The notes below the pieces were generated by a model. The model worked only from the letters and a program-made list of their open reading frames with translations, was not told the origin of the DNA and made no database searches. 64,000 nucleotides of DNA from Treponema sp. Marseille-Q4130 (GTDB lineage: Bacteria; Spirochaetota; Spirochaetia; Treponematales; Treponemataceae): assembly GCF_014334325.1 (NCBI RefSeq), contig NZ_JACSET010000003.1:124001-188000 (forward strand), given 5' to 3'. Positions 23,716-32,904 of this stretch are shown piece by piece (the stretch's first letter is position 1; every line of letters begins with the position of its first letter). A program made the translations under genes and the position numbers.

Positions 23716-25488
23716 ATGAAAATGATCGGAATCAAACTTGCAGACGGTTCGTTTTATCCGCTGCTCGAAGAAGGCGTACCTGCAAAAAAAACGCTCGACT
23801 TGACAACGGCGCGCGACAATCAAACTTCCATTATGGTTGATTTATACCGCTCGGAAACCGATTCAATGGAAGATGCGGAGTATGCGGCGACCTTACGGAT
23901 CGACAATCTCGTCGCGCATCCGAACGGAGAACCGGACATATCGTTTACCGTCGCTCTCGACGAACAGAATAAACTTTTTGCGGAAATCAACGACGGCGAA
24001 TCGGGCGGACACAATACGGTTACGGTATCGCTTGTCGAAGGTACCGCGCAGGAGCATCCGAACGGCGACGGGTACGGGCCTGCAATCACGGCAGGAGCCG
24101 CGCTTGCCGCCGGGGGATTGATGCGCGCTGCGGCGGCGCAGCAGGATGCATCGATCGAACCGCCCGATTTCAGCGATCTCGATCTGCCGGAAGAATTGGA
24201 TTTAACAAAACCGGTTTCCGAATCCGCTTCGAACGCTTCCGATACGGCAAACGATGCCGCCGATACTCCGCCGACAGACGATATATTTGCGCCGCCGGAC
24301 GTTTATTCGACGAAAGCGCTTGATGAAAAAAAATCCGACACGGAATTTTTTGATAATGGAACGGGTGATGCGGACTCGGCTGACGATGTTCACTTTGATG
24401 ATATCGATCTTTCGACCTTCGACGCTGCGCCGCAAGACGAGCATACGCTTGACGATATGACCGCGGAAAAGACCTCGCGCGAAAACGATCGTGATGCTTT
24501 TGCCACAACGGAAATTTCCTCAGCAGAGAAATCGCTTGCAGATACGGAATCATCCGCAGCCGACAGTATGGACGACTTCCATTTCGACGCGGCCGATCTT
24601 CCGTCGTTCGACGATACGCCGGCGGAAAAAACGCCGATCGAAAACGAAACGGCCGATTTTTCTACAGTCGATAATGCCGACGACTTCCATTTCGACGCGG
24701 CCGACCTTCCGTCGTTCGACGATACGCCGGCGGAAAAAACGTCGATCGAAAACGAAGCGACCGATTTTTCTACAGCCGATAATACCGACGACTTTCATTT
24801 CGATGAGGCGGATCTTCCGTCGTTCGACGAAGTCCCGCCTGTGCAAAGCGAAACTTCGGATATCGATAGGGCATCCGGCGACCATACCTTTTCGGATGAT
24901 TTTTTTGACGATATCGATATGCCGTCAAACGAAACCGACACTGCGACGCGGAATATCGATTCGCTCGATGATCTGCAATTCGGCGAAACCGATGATACAA
25001 ATATACAAGAGGGGACTACCGCTACGAAATACCAATCGAAAACCGTGATCAAAAAAAAGACGAAGGCGCCGGTACTCATTTGCCTGCTGTGCGCGTTAAT
25101 CTGTGTTATCGCAACGATATTGATTTTGTTTGTGATACCGTCGAAATACAACGTACTCTTATCGCACGCTTCGCATACGGACGATACCGTCGTTCTGCCG
25201 CCGCGCGATACGGCCGCACCTTCACGCGAGGAGCCGGTTATGCCGGCAAAACCCGATGAAATCGTCGTTGCTCCGCGCGCGGAAACGGTTGCACCCGTGC
25301 GCCCTGCCGCCGCTTCGAAATCGACGGGAGACGTCGCATACCGCATCAAATGGGGCGACACGCTGTGGGATATAGCCGACGCGTATTATAAAAATCCGTG
25401 GCGCTATCCGCGGATCGCACGATATAACAATATCAAAAATCCCGATTACATCATTTCGGGAACGACGATACGCATCCCGGTAGAATGA
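23716..25488 (+). CDS. Membrane-anchored LysM protein with HSP70-like N-terminal segment
   Basis: A 590-residue protein. Residues about 1-110 (MKMIGIKLADGSFYPLLEEG, AATLRIDNLVAHPNGEPDISFTVALDEQNKLFAEI) resemble the substrate-binding beta sandwich of DnaK-type proteins. A long acidic, disordered middle (about 150-440) includes 36-residue tandem repeats built on DDFHFDAADLPSFDDTPAEK. One membrane helix (about 450-472, LICLLCALICVIATILILFVI) leads to a Pro/Ala-rich outside segment and a C-terminal LysM domain (542-590, WGDTLWDIADAYYKNPWRYP, IISGTTIRIPVE) that should bind peptidoglycan. The topology implies a cytoplasmic N-terminus tethered across the membrane to the cell wall. The next gene encodes a lytic transglycosylase, so a role in cell-wall handling is likely. 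Confidence 0.78.
   Translation: MKMIGIKLADGSFYPLLEEGVPAKKTLDLTTARDNQTSIMVDLYRSETDSMEDAEYAATLRIDNLVAHPNGEPDISFTVALDEQNKLFAEINDGESGGHNTVTVSLVEGTAQEHPNGDGYGPAITAGAALAAGGLMRAAAAQQDASIEPPDFSDLDLPEELDLTKPVSESASNASDTANDAADTPPTDDIFAPPDVYSTKALDEKKSDTEFFDNGTGDADSADDVHFDDIDLSTFDAAPQDEHTLDDMTAEKTSRENDRDAFATTEISSAEKSLADTESSAADSMDDFHFDAADLPSFDDTPAEKTPIENETADFSTVDNADDFHFDAADLPSFDDTPAEKTSIENEATDFSTADNTDDFHFDEADLPSFDEVPPVQSETSDIDRASGDHTFSDDFFDDIDMPSNETDTATRNIDSLDDLQFGETDDTNIQEGTTATKYQSKTVIKKKTKAPVLICLLCALICVIATILILFVIPSKYNVLLSHASHTDDTVVLPPRDTAAPSREEPVMPAKPDEIVVAPRAETVAPVRPAAASKSTGDVAYRIKWGDTLWDIADAYYKNPWRYPRIARYNNIKNPDYIISGTTIRIPVE
24571..24838 (+). repeat. 108-bp coding tandem repeat in the LysM gene
   Basis: Units start at 24571, 24679 and 24787, exactly 108 bp (36 codons) apart, the third incomplete. 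Each begins GACGACTTCCATTTCGACG or a close variant and encodes D-D-F-H-F-D. Copy number can change without breaking the frame. Confidence 0.85.
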
Positions 25489-25506
25489 TCACCGTCTTGC
25501 CGAGCC

Positions 25507-27603
25507 GTGCGGAATTTACGTTTGTTAAAATTATTAATAAGTTTTGTTCTCTTCGCTTTTGCCGTCGGTTTTTCGGGATGCAACGAAAGCGGTTTTGATT
25601 CGCTTCGCAGACTGTACGGCGAAGATGCGAATTATTATATCGCGCTCAGAAAAAAGTCGGACGGTGACGAAAAAGCCGCACGGCAGCTTTTTTTGCGATG
25701 TGCGAAAAAAGGCTCGTATTATGCGGCCCGCCGAAGCGCGGAAGAGCTCGCCCGATTCGGCTCGGTGCAGGAGCGGCTTTCGGCGTGCGAAAAACTTTCA
25801 GCAAATTATACCGATGAAGACGCGTTTTTGATCGCATTGCACGAATACGAAAACGCCGGCGAATATTCGAAAATCCTTGTTTTGACGGAGCCGATCGATG
25901 TTACGTCGTGCGGCAGCGAAATCGCCCGTATTAAATTGAGCGCACTATTTAAAAGGAGCAGTCAGCGTTTTGAAGATGAAGCGTACAAGTGGTATACGTC
26001 GAGATCGATGACGCCTTCGATGTATCGACTGTATCAGGAAACGGTAACCGAAGGCTTTCAATCGGCGAAAAGTAAAATTATTAATTTCAGAATCGACGTC
26101 TACAACGCAAATTACAATTCCGCGTATGAGCGCTTTTCGGACATTGTCGATATCACGATAAAAAACAAGGCACTGCCGCTTACGGCGCAGATCGTTTCGG
26201 ATATGGGAAAAGCCTGTCTCTACGGCAGTTCGAGCCGTATAAAAAACGCAAAGATTTTCAGCGACATTGCGGCAAACGAAAAAAACGATGCGGACATCGT
26301 CTACAACGCGTATTTTTATGCGGGCAGGCTCTACGATAAAGCCGATTCGGATTACGCGGTGACGGCGGATCGTTTTGCCCGTGCGATGGACTCTGCGCCG
26401 AGCGGAGCGCAATACGACAATGCACTGTGGTATCTCCTGAACGGCAGCCTGCGCGTTTCGATCGATACCGCGATAGACGTGTTTAAAACCCGCCGCGCAA
26501 AAATCGAGGATACTTCGTACTTCGACGATTTTTTCGAACTCTTTGCACCGCTGCTCCTTTCGCAATCGCGCTGGAACGATTTTAAAAAAGTATACGACGC
26601 TGTCGACGGCTATGCGTCGGATGTATCCGTCGGCCGTTTTGCGTATCTCTACGGGCGTCTCGTGCAGGAAGGTTTGGTCGCGTCCGAAGCTCCGAAAACG
26701 GAAGCCGAAAACGCATTCCGCCGCGTGCTTTCGCTCGATTGCGATCTTTACTATAAAGTGCTTGCTGCGGCAAAACTCGATCTCGACGTCGAAGAGGTGA
26801 AAGCCGCTCTGTATCGAACAAAAATTAATAAAAATTTTATAAAGGATGAAGCCGTCGAACGTCTGCTTGCAGGCTACGCACTTTTCGGATTGCCGGAAAA
26901 AATTTATCCGGAATGGCTTTCGTTTACCTCCGGAGGCAAGACGATAAGCGTCGAATGCGCCGCCGTCCTTTCGGATTTTTTAAATAAAGCGGCGTCGGGT
27001 ACGGACGAATATTATACGCAGAGCCTCAGGATCATCGCAAAAGCCGCCGCGTACGGCGACGAAGCGCTCGGCGAGGATGCGTACCGGCTTTTATATCCGC
27101 GCAATTATGCGAAAGAAGTTTCTTCTTCGTGCGAAGCGTTCGGTATCGATGAAGCGATTTTGTACGCGCTTATCCGTACGGAAAGCTTTTTCAGCAATAA
27201 CGTCATAAGCGCCGCCGGTGCGCGCGGTTTAACGCAGCTCATGGATTTGACCGCGGACGAAATCGCGATGCGTTTGAAACGAAGCGATTACGATCTGCTC
27301 GATCCTGCGACGAATATCGAATTCGGCGCGTATTATCTCGCGTACCTTACGAAGCGGCTCGGCGGTTCGCCGCTCACGGCATTTTTCGCATACAACGCCG
27401 GGATCGGGCGCGTACGCCGTTGGATAAACAATTCGCACTTGGAACTCGGCAGACATACCGCAAGCGATCTGTTTCTCGAAACGATCCCGTATTCGGAAAC
27501 GCGCGATTACGGACGCAAACTCATCGCAGCTTCGGCGATGTACGGTATTTTGTACTACGATACGCCGCTTCAAACCGTTGTGAAAAAAATCACAAATCGA
27601 TAA
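25507..27603 (+). CDS. Lytic transglycosylase (Slt70-like)
   Basis: A 698-residue protein starting at a GTG. It has a lipoprotein-type signal (LLISFVLFAFAVGFSGC) and then a long alpha-helical superhelix (about 30-530). The C-terminal SLT domain (about 540-660) holds the catalytic Glu559 in ALIRTESFFS, followed by AAGARGLTQLM, DPATNIEFGAYYLAYL and FFAYNAGIGRVRRWI, all standard for Slt70/MltE-type enzymes. It should cleave the glycan MurNAc-GlcNAc bond with 1,6-anhydro ring formation, in the periplasm as a lipid-anchored enzyme. It follows the LysM gene by 18 bp and is probably in one operon with it. Confidence 0.9.
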   Translation: MRNLRLLKLLISFVLFAFAVGFSGCNESGFDSLRRLYGEDANYYIALRKKSDGDEKAARQLFLRCAKKGSYYAARRSAEELARFGSVQERLSACEKLSANYTDEDAFLIALHEYENAGEYSKILVLTEPIDVTSCGSEIARIKLSALFKRSSQRFEDEAYKWYTSRSMTPSMYRLYQETVTEGFQSAKSKIINFRIDVYNANYNSAYERFSDIVDITIKNKALPLTAQIVSDMGKACLYGSSSRIKNAKIFSDIAANEKNDADIVYNAYFYAGRLYDKADSDYAVTADRFARAMDSAPSGAQYDNALWYLLNGSLRVSIDTAIDVFKTRRAKIEDTSYFDDFFELFAPLLLSQSRWNDFKKVYDAVDGYASDVSVGRFAYLYGRLVQEGLVASEAPKTEAENAFRRVLSLDCDLYYKVLAAAKLDLDVEEVKAALYRTKINKNFIKDEAVERLLAGYALFGLPEKIYPEWLSFTSGGKTISVECAAVLSDFLNKAASGTDEYYTQSLRIIAKAAAYGDEALGEDAYRLLYPRNYAKEVSSSCEAFGIDEAILYALIRTESFFSNNVISAAGARGLTQLMDLTADEIAMRLKRSDYDLLDPATNIEFGAYYLAYLTKRLGGSPLTAFFAYNAGIGRVRRWINNSHLELGRHTASDLFLETIPYSETRDYGRKLIAASAMYGILYYDTPLQTVVKKITNR

Positions 27604-27708
27604 AATTACAGTATATTTATAGTATTAGGTTGAATGACGAAGTTTGAAAGTATCGGTTAATAAACTCATGCTTTCGGTGATAACCCGTCGGCACCGCTAG
27701 GAGATCGT

Positions 27709-27951
27709 ATGGCAAACGAAAGACTTGAAGCTTCGATAAAAGAAGCGCTCGATATGTTCCGCCCGCAGCTGCAGGCTGACGGAGGCGATATGGAATATAT
27801 TTCCTTGGATGAACAAAACCGCGTTCATTTAAAATTGGTAGGCGCATGCGGCAGCTGCCCCATGGCGATGATGACGCTTAAAATGGGTGTCGAACGCTAT
27901 TTGAAAGATGCATGTCCCGAAGTGACGGAAGTCGTTCAGGATATGGATTGA
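27709..27951 (+). CDS. NifU C-terminal-domain Fe-S scaffold protein
   Basis: An 80-residue stand-alone NifU C-terminal domain (Nfu type). It shows FRPQLQADGGDMEYISLDE and the cluster-binding LVGACGSCPMAMMTLKMGVE, whose CxxC cysteines carry a transferable [4Fe-4S] or [2Fe-2S] cluster, and ends in the usual VTEVVQDMD. No SufBCD or IscS is next to it. A ribosome site TAGGAG precedes the ATG. The SlyD gene follows after 10 bp, probably co-transcribed. Confidence 0.92.
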   Translation: MANERLEASIKEALDMFRPQLQADGGDMEYISLDEQNRVHLKLVGACGSCPMAMMTLKMGVERYLKDACPEVTEVVQDMD

Positions 27952-27961
27952 GGAATCGAAT

Positions 27962-28480
27962 ATGTGCATTGCAAAAAACAGAATGGTAAAAATACACTAT
28001 ACGCTCAAAGATACCGACGGCGTGTTGATCGATTCGTCTTCGGGGCTTGCTCCCTTCGAATATCTGCACGGAAACGGCAATCTGATCCCGGGACTCGAAG
28101 CGGAACTTGAAGGCAAAAATCCCGGCGATGCGTTTACGGTAACCGTTTTGCCGAAAGACGGCTACGGCGAATACGATCCGAAGCTGCACATAGAAGTGCC
28201 GCGCGATCAGTTCGATACCGGCTCTCCGCTCGAAGTCGGCATGAAATTTCAAGCACAGACGGCAGGCGGTCCCATGACCGTAACGATCCGGAACATAACC
28301 GATAAAACCGTTATCGTCGACGGCAATCACGAATTGGCGGGAAAGACGCTCGTATTCGATATCAATGTCGTCGACGTGCGCGAAGCGACCGACGAAGAGC
28401 TCATGCCCGAGGTGTCCGGCTGCGGCGGAAGCTGCAACGGCGGATGCGGAGGCTGTAGCGGCGGGTGCGGCTGCAGTTGA
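27962..28480 (+). CDS. slyD: SlyD-type FKBP peptidyl-prolyl isomerase
   Basis: A 172-residue SlyD-like protein. The split FKBP domain surrounds the insert-in-flap (KNRMVKIHYTLKDTDGVLID, FEYLHGNGNLIPGLEAELEG, YGEYDPKLHIEVPRDQF) and continues to GKTLVFDINVVDVREAT. The C-terminal tail SGCGGSCNGGCGGCSGGCGC is an extreme Cys/Gly segment expected to bind nickel or zinc, analogous to the His/Cys tail of E. coli SlyD. Roles: prolyl isomerisation, chaperoning and metal delivery to metalloenzymes. The neighbour is the Fe-S scaffold NifU-like protein, in keeping with a metal/cofactor unit. Confidence 0.92.
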   Translation: MCIAKNRMVKIHYTLKDTDGVLIDSSSGLAPFEYLHGNGNLIPGLEAELEGKNPGDAFTVTVLPKDGYGEYDPKLHIEVPRDQFDTGSPLEVGMKFQAQTAGGPMTVTIRNITDKTVIVDGNHELAGKTLVFDINVVDVREATDEELMPEVSGCGGSCNGGCGGCSGGCGCS

Positions 28481-28507
28481 TCGCAGTGATCGGAGCGCGC
28501 GGCAGCG

Positions 28508-29089
28508 TTACACTATGCCGAGTGCGTTACACAACGTTTTAAAATTTTCTTCTTTGGAAACGTCTTCGAGCGGAACGATCGTATCGACAAAGGATCGATA
28601 TCGTGCAGTCCGCTCGGTAAAGACGTCGTGAAAGACGGCTCTCACTTCTTCTTCGGTTTTCGGTTCTTTGCGAGCGATATATGCGGGTACATTTGCGACC
28701 GAGCCGTCGTCGTTGAACGTTATCTTTTCCAAAATCCTGTTGAATGCGATTTCTTCCGCAACTTCGAGAAAAACAAACATTCCCAAATCGCGCAAGCGCA
28801 TCAGCGCAGGAGCGTTATCGCATATGCCGCCTCCGGTCGCGATGACGATTTTTTTGCCGGAGCATTTTTTTTCGAGCACGCGACAGATTTTCTCTTCCGC
28901 GCTCATAAATTTTTCCGGACCGTAATCGAAGTATATTTGACGCGGCGTAAAGCCCGTCTGCTTCGTGATGATTTCATCGATATCGACAAAGGGAAAGGAA
29001 ATCTTTTTTGAAAGGAGACGGCCTTGCGTCGTTTTTCCCGAGTGTTTTATACCGAAGATAATGTATGCCGGATCAGGAGATACTGTCAT
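28508..29089 (-). CDS. aroK: Shikimate kinase
   Basis: A 193-residue P-loop kinase of the shikimate-kinase family. The Walker A motif GIKHSGKTTQG begins near residue 13. FVDIDEIITKQTG is the shikimate-binding DxD-type region and IVIATGGGICDN is the conserved GGG loop. FLEVAEEIAFNRI and the basic TERTARYRSF (lid/adenine region) follow. It should phosphorylate the 3-OH of shikimate, upstream of AroA at 56770-58164 in chorismate biosynthesis. The start at 29089 is favoured because GGCGG sits 4 nt before it; an in-frame ATG 12 codons upstream has no such site. The gene diverges from the PrsW-like gene. Confidence 0.82.
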   Translation of the reverse strand: MTVSPDPAYIIFGIKHSGKTTQGRLLSKKISFPFVDIDEIITKQTGFTPRQIYFDYGPEKFMSAEEKICRVLEKKCSGKKIVIATGGGICDNAPALMRLRDLGMFVFLEVAEEIAFNRILEKITFNDDGSVANVPAYIARKEPKTEEEVRAVFHDVFTERTARYRSFVDTIVPLEDVSKEENFKTLCNALGIV

Positions 29090-29146
29090 ACCGCCAGTAT
29101 ATTGCTTGTAATTGCAAAAGTCCATAACTTGCAGTATGCTTTTTGT

Positions 29147-29917
29147 ATGAATATCTATGCGGCGCTCGCACTTTGCTTCGCCCCCCTCTTTATTATTTTT
29201 TTACCGATACGCCGCTTCGCTCATGTCGGAATCATCGCGATGCTGTATGCCGCACTGCTCGGTTTGCTGGCCGTAGCCCCGATTTCAATTTTACAATTTT
29301 ACGTAGCCGATATTTCGTTTTTGCAATCGGATCATTGGATCACACAGCTTTTGCGCGCGATTTTATTTAACGGCCTCATCGAAGAAGGTGTTAAAATGGT
29401 CGTTATGCTGCTTTTGCCGTCAAAGCGGCTGTCGCTCGGAAAATTTTTTTTGTGCGCGTGTATCTGCGGCATGAGTTTGGGCTGTTTCGAATCGGCGATT
29501 TATTTTTTACAGCATCTCCAGCAGGCAAATACGATCGGTGCGCACCTCATATACGTCCAAATGTTTGAACGGATGTTTACAAGCGATGCGGTGCACGCTT
29601 TGTGCGCGGGATTGGGCGGTCTGTTTATCCGGTCGGTAAAGCGGATGCGGATCGACATCGCCGCACTTTTATTTACGCCGCTTTTGCACGGTCTGTACGA
29701 TTTTTTCGCGCTTTACGACGACTTCAAACGATTTTCCGTCGCGGCGATTTTGTTTTTGGCTGTTCAGTGCAGAATCAGCTATAGAATGCAATCGGAGGAA
29801 AAAGAAAAAGCGGATATAAGACCGCAGTTGAAAAATACGGCGGAAAAAATATCGAAAAAACCGATAAAAGAAAGTGCCGAAAAAAAAACACAAAACAGAA
29901 TACGAAAAAAAACTTGA
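29147..29917 (+). CDS. PrsW-like intramembrane protease
   Basis: A 256-residue protein with about seven membrane helices. The motifs of the PrsW family of glutamic-type intramembrane proteases are visible: GLIEEGVKMVVMLL with the paired Glu residues, GMSLGCFESAIYF, RMFTSDAVHALCAGLGG and LLHGLYDFFAL with conserved His residues. PrsW cleaves anti-sigma factors in Bacillus; the target here is unknown, and no anti-sigma gene is adjacent. The C-terminal 35 residues are Lys-rich. The ATG at 29147 begins the first helix; a longer in-frame form would overlap the divergent aroK and is rejected. Confidence 0.8.
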   Translation: MNIYAALALCFAPLFIIFLPIRRFAHVGIIAMLYAALLGLLAVAPISILQFYVADISFLQSDHWITQLLRAILFNGLIEEGVKMVVMLLLPSKRLSLGKFFLCACICGMSLGCFESAIYFLQHLQQANTIGAHLIYVQMFERMFTSDAVHALCAGLGGLFIRSVKRMRIDIAALLFTPLLHGLYDFFALYDDFKRFSVAAILFLAVQCRISYRMQSEEKEKADIRPQLKNTAEKISKKPIKESAEKKTQNRIRKKT

Positions 29918-29969
29918 CAACTGCACAAAAATGCCTCACACTGAAATTATATCTTTCAGGAGGCTTATT

Positions 29970-30998
29970 TTGAATAAATTATTAAAAAAAGCGGCAATCG
30001 TATTTTTCGCCGTATGTATCGCATTCCCGATGTTCGCAAACGGTTCGTCGGACGGCAAAGCGGCTGAAACCGAACTCAACGCGTATTCCATCATGCCGGA
30101 AAAATACGCAACGCCGATTTTAGCGGAATTTACAAAAGATACCGGCATCAAAGTCAATTTCGTCCGCCTCTCTTCCGGCGAAGCGCTGTCGCGCATCATA
30201 GCTGAAAAAGGAAATCCGCAAGTGGACTGTCTGTGGGGCGGCCCGTCGGATACCTACGACGCGGGCGTTGCGGAAGGTGTTTTCGAACAGTATAAACCCG
30301 CTGAAGCCGATAAGATTCCCGCAAACTACCGTTCACCGGACAATTATTGGACGGGCATCGGCATCATTCCGCTGTGCTTCCTCACCAATACGAATTTTCT
30401 CAAAAAGAACAATCTTTCGGCTCCGACAAGCTGGTACGATTTATTGGATCCGGCATATAAAAACGGCTTGCAGATGGCGGATGCCCGTACGTCGGGAACC
30501 GCGACGGAGCGCATTTATTCGCTCGTAAAAGCGGTCGGTGAAAAAGAGGCGTTCGATTATCAAAAGAAGCTCAACGCGAACGTTCAGCTTTATACGAAAA
30601 GCGGCGCGGGCGGCGCGCTTCCGATCGCAAACGGTCAGGCGGCAAGCGGCGTATTCTATCTCGTCGATGCGCTCGATATCACACATCAGGGCTACCCGCT
30701 CGTCATCTCATTCCCGAAAGAAGGCATTACCTACGGCGTCGAAGGTTCGGGAATTCTCAAAGGATGCAAACATCCGAACGCTGCGCGGCGTCTTATGGAT
30801 TGGGCATCGACAAAAAAACTCGGCGATTTTATGATGGCGAATAAAATCTGCTATATTCCGACGCGCCCCGATATAAAAGTTGACGATCCCGCACTCGATA
30901 TGAAAAAGATGAATTTGATCAACGCGCCGTCTGCATGGAAAGGTGAAAATCGAAAAGCGTACGTCGAAAAGTGGATCAAGGAAGTTATCCAACAATAA
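29970..30998 (+). CDS. Fe3+/polyamine-type ABC transporter substrate-binding protein
   Basis: A 342-residue extracytoplasmic solute-binding protein (AfuA/FutA-like class, related to ThiB and PotD proteins). It has a signal segment (KAAIVFFAVCIAFPMFANG) and begins at TTG, preceded by a strong CAGGAGG. Diagnostic stretches include ILAEFTKDTGIKVNFVRLSS, VDCLWGGPSDTYDAGVAEG, PTSWYDLLDPAYKNGLQMA and SGAGGALPIANGQAASGVFY. The ligand could be ferric iron or an organic anion; the residues do not fix it. The permease and ATPase follow. Confidence 0.85.
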   Translation: MNKLLKKAAIVFFAVCIAFPMFANGSSDGKAAETELNAYSIMPEKYATPILAEFTKDTGIKVNFVRLSSGEALSRIIAEKGNPQVDCLWGGPSDTYDAGVAEGVFEQYKPAEADKIPANYRSPDNYWTGIGIIPLCFLTNTNFLKKNNLSAPTSWYDLLDPAYKNGLQMADARTSGTATERIYSLVKAVGEKEAFDYQKKLNANVQLYTKSGAGGALPIANGQAASGVFYLVDALDITHQGYPLVISFPKEGITYGVEGSGILKGCKHPNAARRLMDWASTKKLGDFMMANKICYIPTRPDIKVDDPALDMKKMNLINAPSAWKGENRKAYVEKWIKEVIQQ

Positions 30999-31107
30999 AG
31001 CTTTCGTACGATGCGGCAATCGCTGCGCGTTCCTTGCAAAAAGACGTTCCTTTGCGTTTTTTAAGGTCGCGCACGATTCAGATAATTTCGTTCATACATA
31101 AAGCCGT

Positions 31108-31132
31108 ACGGGGCACGCTTTCCGTGTCCCGT
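31108..31132 (+). terminator. Hairpin between binding-protein and permease genes
   Basis: ACGGGGCACG (31108-31117) and CGTGTCCCGT (31123-31132) pair with one wobble around a 5-nt loop. Such an internal hairpin typically dampens readthrough, giving more binding protein than permease. Confidence 0.55.
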
Positions 31133-31182
31133 TGATATTTTAATCGCAAATTTTTATCAATTTTAATAACTAAAGGTCAGCC

Positions 31183-32883
31183 ATGCAGAATAACAATCCG
31201 CTGCAAAACGGGCGGCGCGTACTTTTAATAAAAAAAGATCCCGCGCTTTTTTGTGCGCTCGTCGTCATCTGGACGTGTTTTGCGGTATTTATTTTTTATC
31301 CGGTCATAACGCTTTTATATACGGCGTTTTTTTCAAACGGACGCATTTCATCCGAACTGCTTAAAAAAAATTTCCTCAACGCATATACGCTGAAAGCGCT
31401 GTGGAACAGTCTTGCGCTCGCAGCGGCGGTAAGCGTATGCGGTACGTTTTTGGGTTATGTCTTTGCGCTTGTCGTAAACAGGACAAATCTGCCGAAAATT
31501 TTTAAAACACTCATCAGTGCAATAACGATTTTACCTCTCATCTCGCCGCCGTTTACGAGCAGCATATCGCTCACGCTTGCGCTCGGTCCGAACGGAACAT
31601 TATTAAAATTATTCGGCATCCCCGATGCAAATATCTACGGATTTATAGGCACGTGGATTTCCGAAACGCTCACCTATTTTCCCGTAGCTTATATGGTCAT
31701 CTCCGCGATTTTAAATACGATGAGTTCGAACCTCGACGACGCGGCGTCGAGCTTGGGCGCAAAAAGCGAACGGATATTCCGGACGATCACGGCTCCGCTT
31801 TCGATTCCCGCCGTTGCAAACTCCGTTCTTTTGCTTTTCGGCTCAAGCCTTGCGGACTTCGCGACGCCGCTCATTTTGGGCGGTCACAAATTTCCCATTC
31901 TGCCGACACAGGCATATCTGCAGATCACCGGTATGTTCGATTTGAACGGAGGTTCTTCCCTTTCGTTCTTATTAATAATTCCCGCGCTGCTCGTGTTCTT
32001 TTTCCAGCAAATGCTCGTCGGTCAAAAAAGCTATGTAACCGTTTCCGGAAAGAGCGCGGCGCAATCGAAATTCGTTCCGCTGCCGAAGTGGATGAAAGCG
32101 CTGTGCTGGTGTATCGCTTTTATCGTAATCGTTTTTGTCATCTATCTGTATTTCATCATCCTCGCAGGCTCATTCGTCAAAGTGTGGGGCATCGACAATA
32201 CGCTGACGCTGCAAAACTATCGATATGTTTTTGCAAACGGGAAAAAAGCGGTTTCCGACACGCTGACGATCGCATTCGTTTCGACGCTGCTCGGCGCGCT
32301 TCTGTCGGTCGTCATCGGCTACATCATTCAACGGAAAGAATTCCCGGCAAAACGCCTGCTCGATTTTTCGTCGCTGCTCAATTACGCGCTGCCCGGCACG
32401 GTCGTCGGTATCGCATATATCGCGGCGTTCAACAAACGGCCGATTTTATTAACCGGTACGATGACGATCCTCGTAGCCGCGTATATTTTTCGTTATTATG
32501 CGACGGGCATCCGCTCCGTCATCGCATCGCTGCAGCAAATCGATCCGACACTCGAAGAAGCGTCCGCGAGTCTCGGCGCGGGAGCCGTACGCACATTTAC
32601 GCACGTAACGATTCCGCTCATCATTCCGGCGATCCTTACGGGTATGCGGTATCTGTTCATCCACTGTATGACGGCTATCAGCGCAACGATATTCCTCGTT
32701 TCGGCACGGTGGACGCTTTTGACGACACGCATCCTCGAAAGCATGACGGAATTGCAGTTTCCGCAGGCATCCGCATTTTCGATCGTACTCATCATCATCG
32801 TCTTTGCCGCCGATGCGCTTATCGCGCTGTGCATGAAATTGTACTCGATGCAGTTTGCAAAAGAAGCAAAGCAAAAATCATAA
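31183..32883 (+). CDS. Fe3+/polyamine-type ABC transporter permease (fused halves)
   Basis: A 566-residue permease made of two fused BPD-type transmembrane halves, as in FbpB/AfuB. Each half holds the EAA-like cytoplasmic loop: NLDDAASSLGAKSERIFRTI (about residues 183-202) and PTLEEASASLGAGAVRTF (about 456-473). About twelve hydrophobic helices are visible. It forms the channel energised by the next gene product. The ATG at 31183 is preceded by AAAGGTC, a weak ribosome site. The two-in-one build supports assignment to the iron/2-aminoethylphosphonate/thiamine group rather than the spermidine PotBC pair. Confidence 0.87.
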   Translation: MQNNNPLQNGRRVLLIKKDPALFCALVVIWTCFAVFIFYPVITLLYTAFFSNGRISSELLKKNFLNAYTLKALWNSLALAAAVSVCGTFLGYVFALVVNRTNLPKIFKTLISAITILPLISPPFTSSISLTLALGPNGTLLKLFGIPDANIYGFIGTWISETLTYFPVAYMVISAILNTMSSNLDDAASSLGAKSERIFRTITAPLSIPAVANSVLLLFGSSLADFATPLILGGHKFPILPTQAYLQITGMFDLNGGSSLSFLLIIPALLVFFFQQMLVGQKSYVTVSGKSAAQSKFVPLPKWMKALCWCIAFIVIVFVIYLYFIILAGSFVKVWGIDNTLTLQNYRYVFANGKKAVSDTLTIAFVSTLLGALLSVVIGYIIQRKEFPAKRLLDFSSLLNYALPGTVVGIAYIAAFNKRPILLTGTMTILVAAYIFRYYATGIRSVIASLQQIDPTLEEASASLGAGAVRTFTHVTIPLIIPAILTGMRYLFIHCMTAISATIFLVSARWTLLTTRILESMTELQFPQASAFSIVLIIIVFAADALIALCMKLYSMQFAKEAKQKS

Positions 32884-32904
32884 ACGGAATTTACGGAGAA
32901 TACT

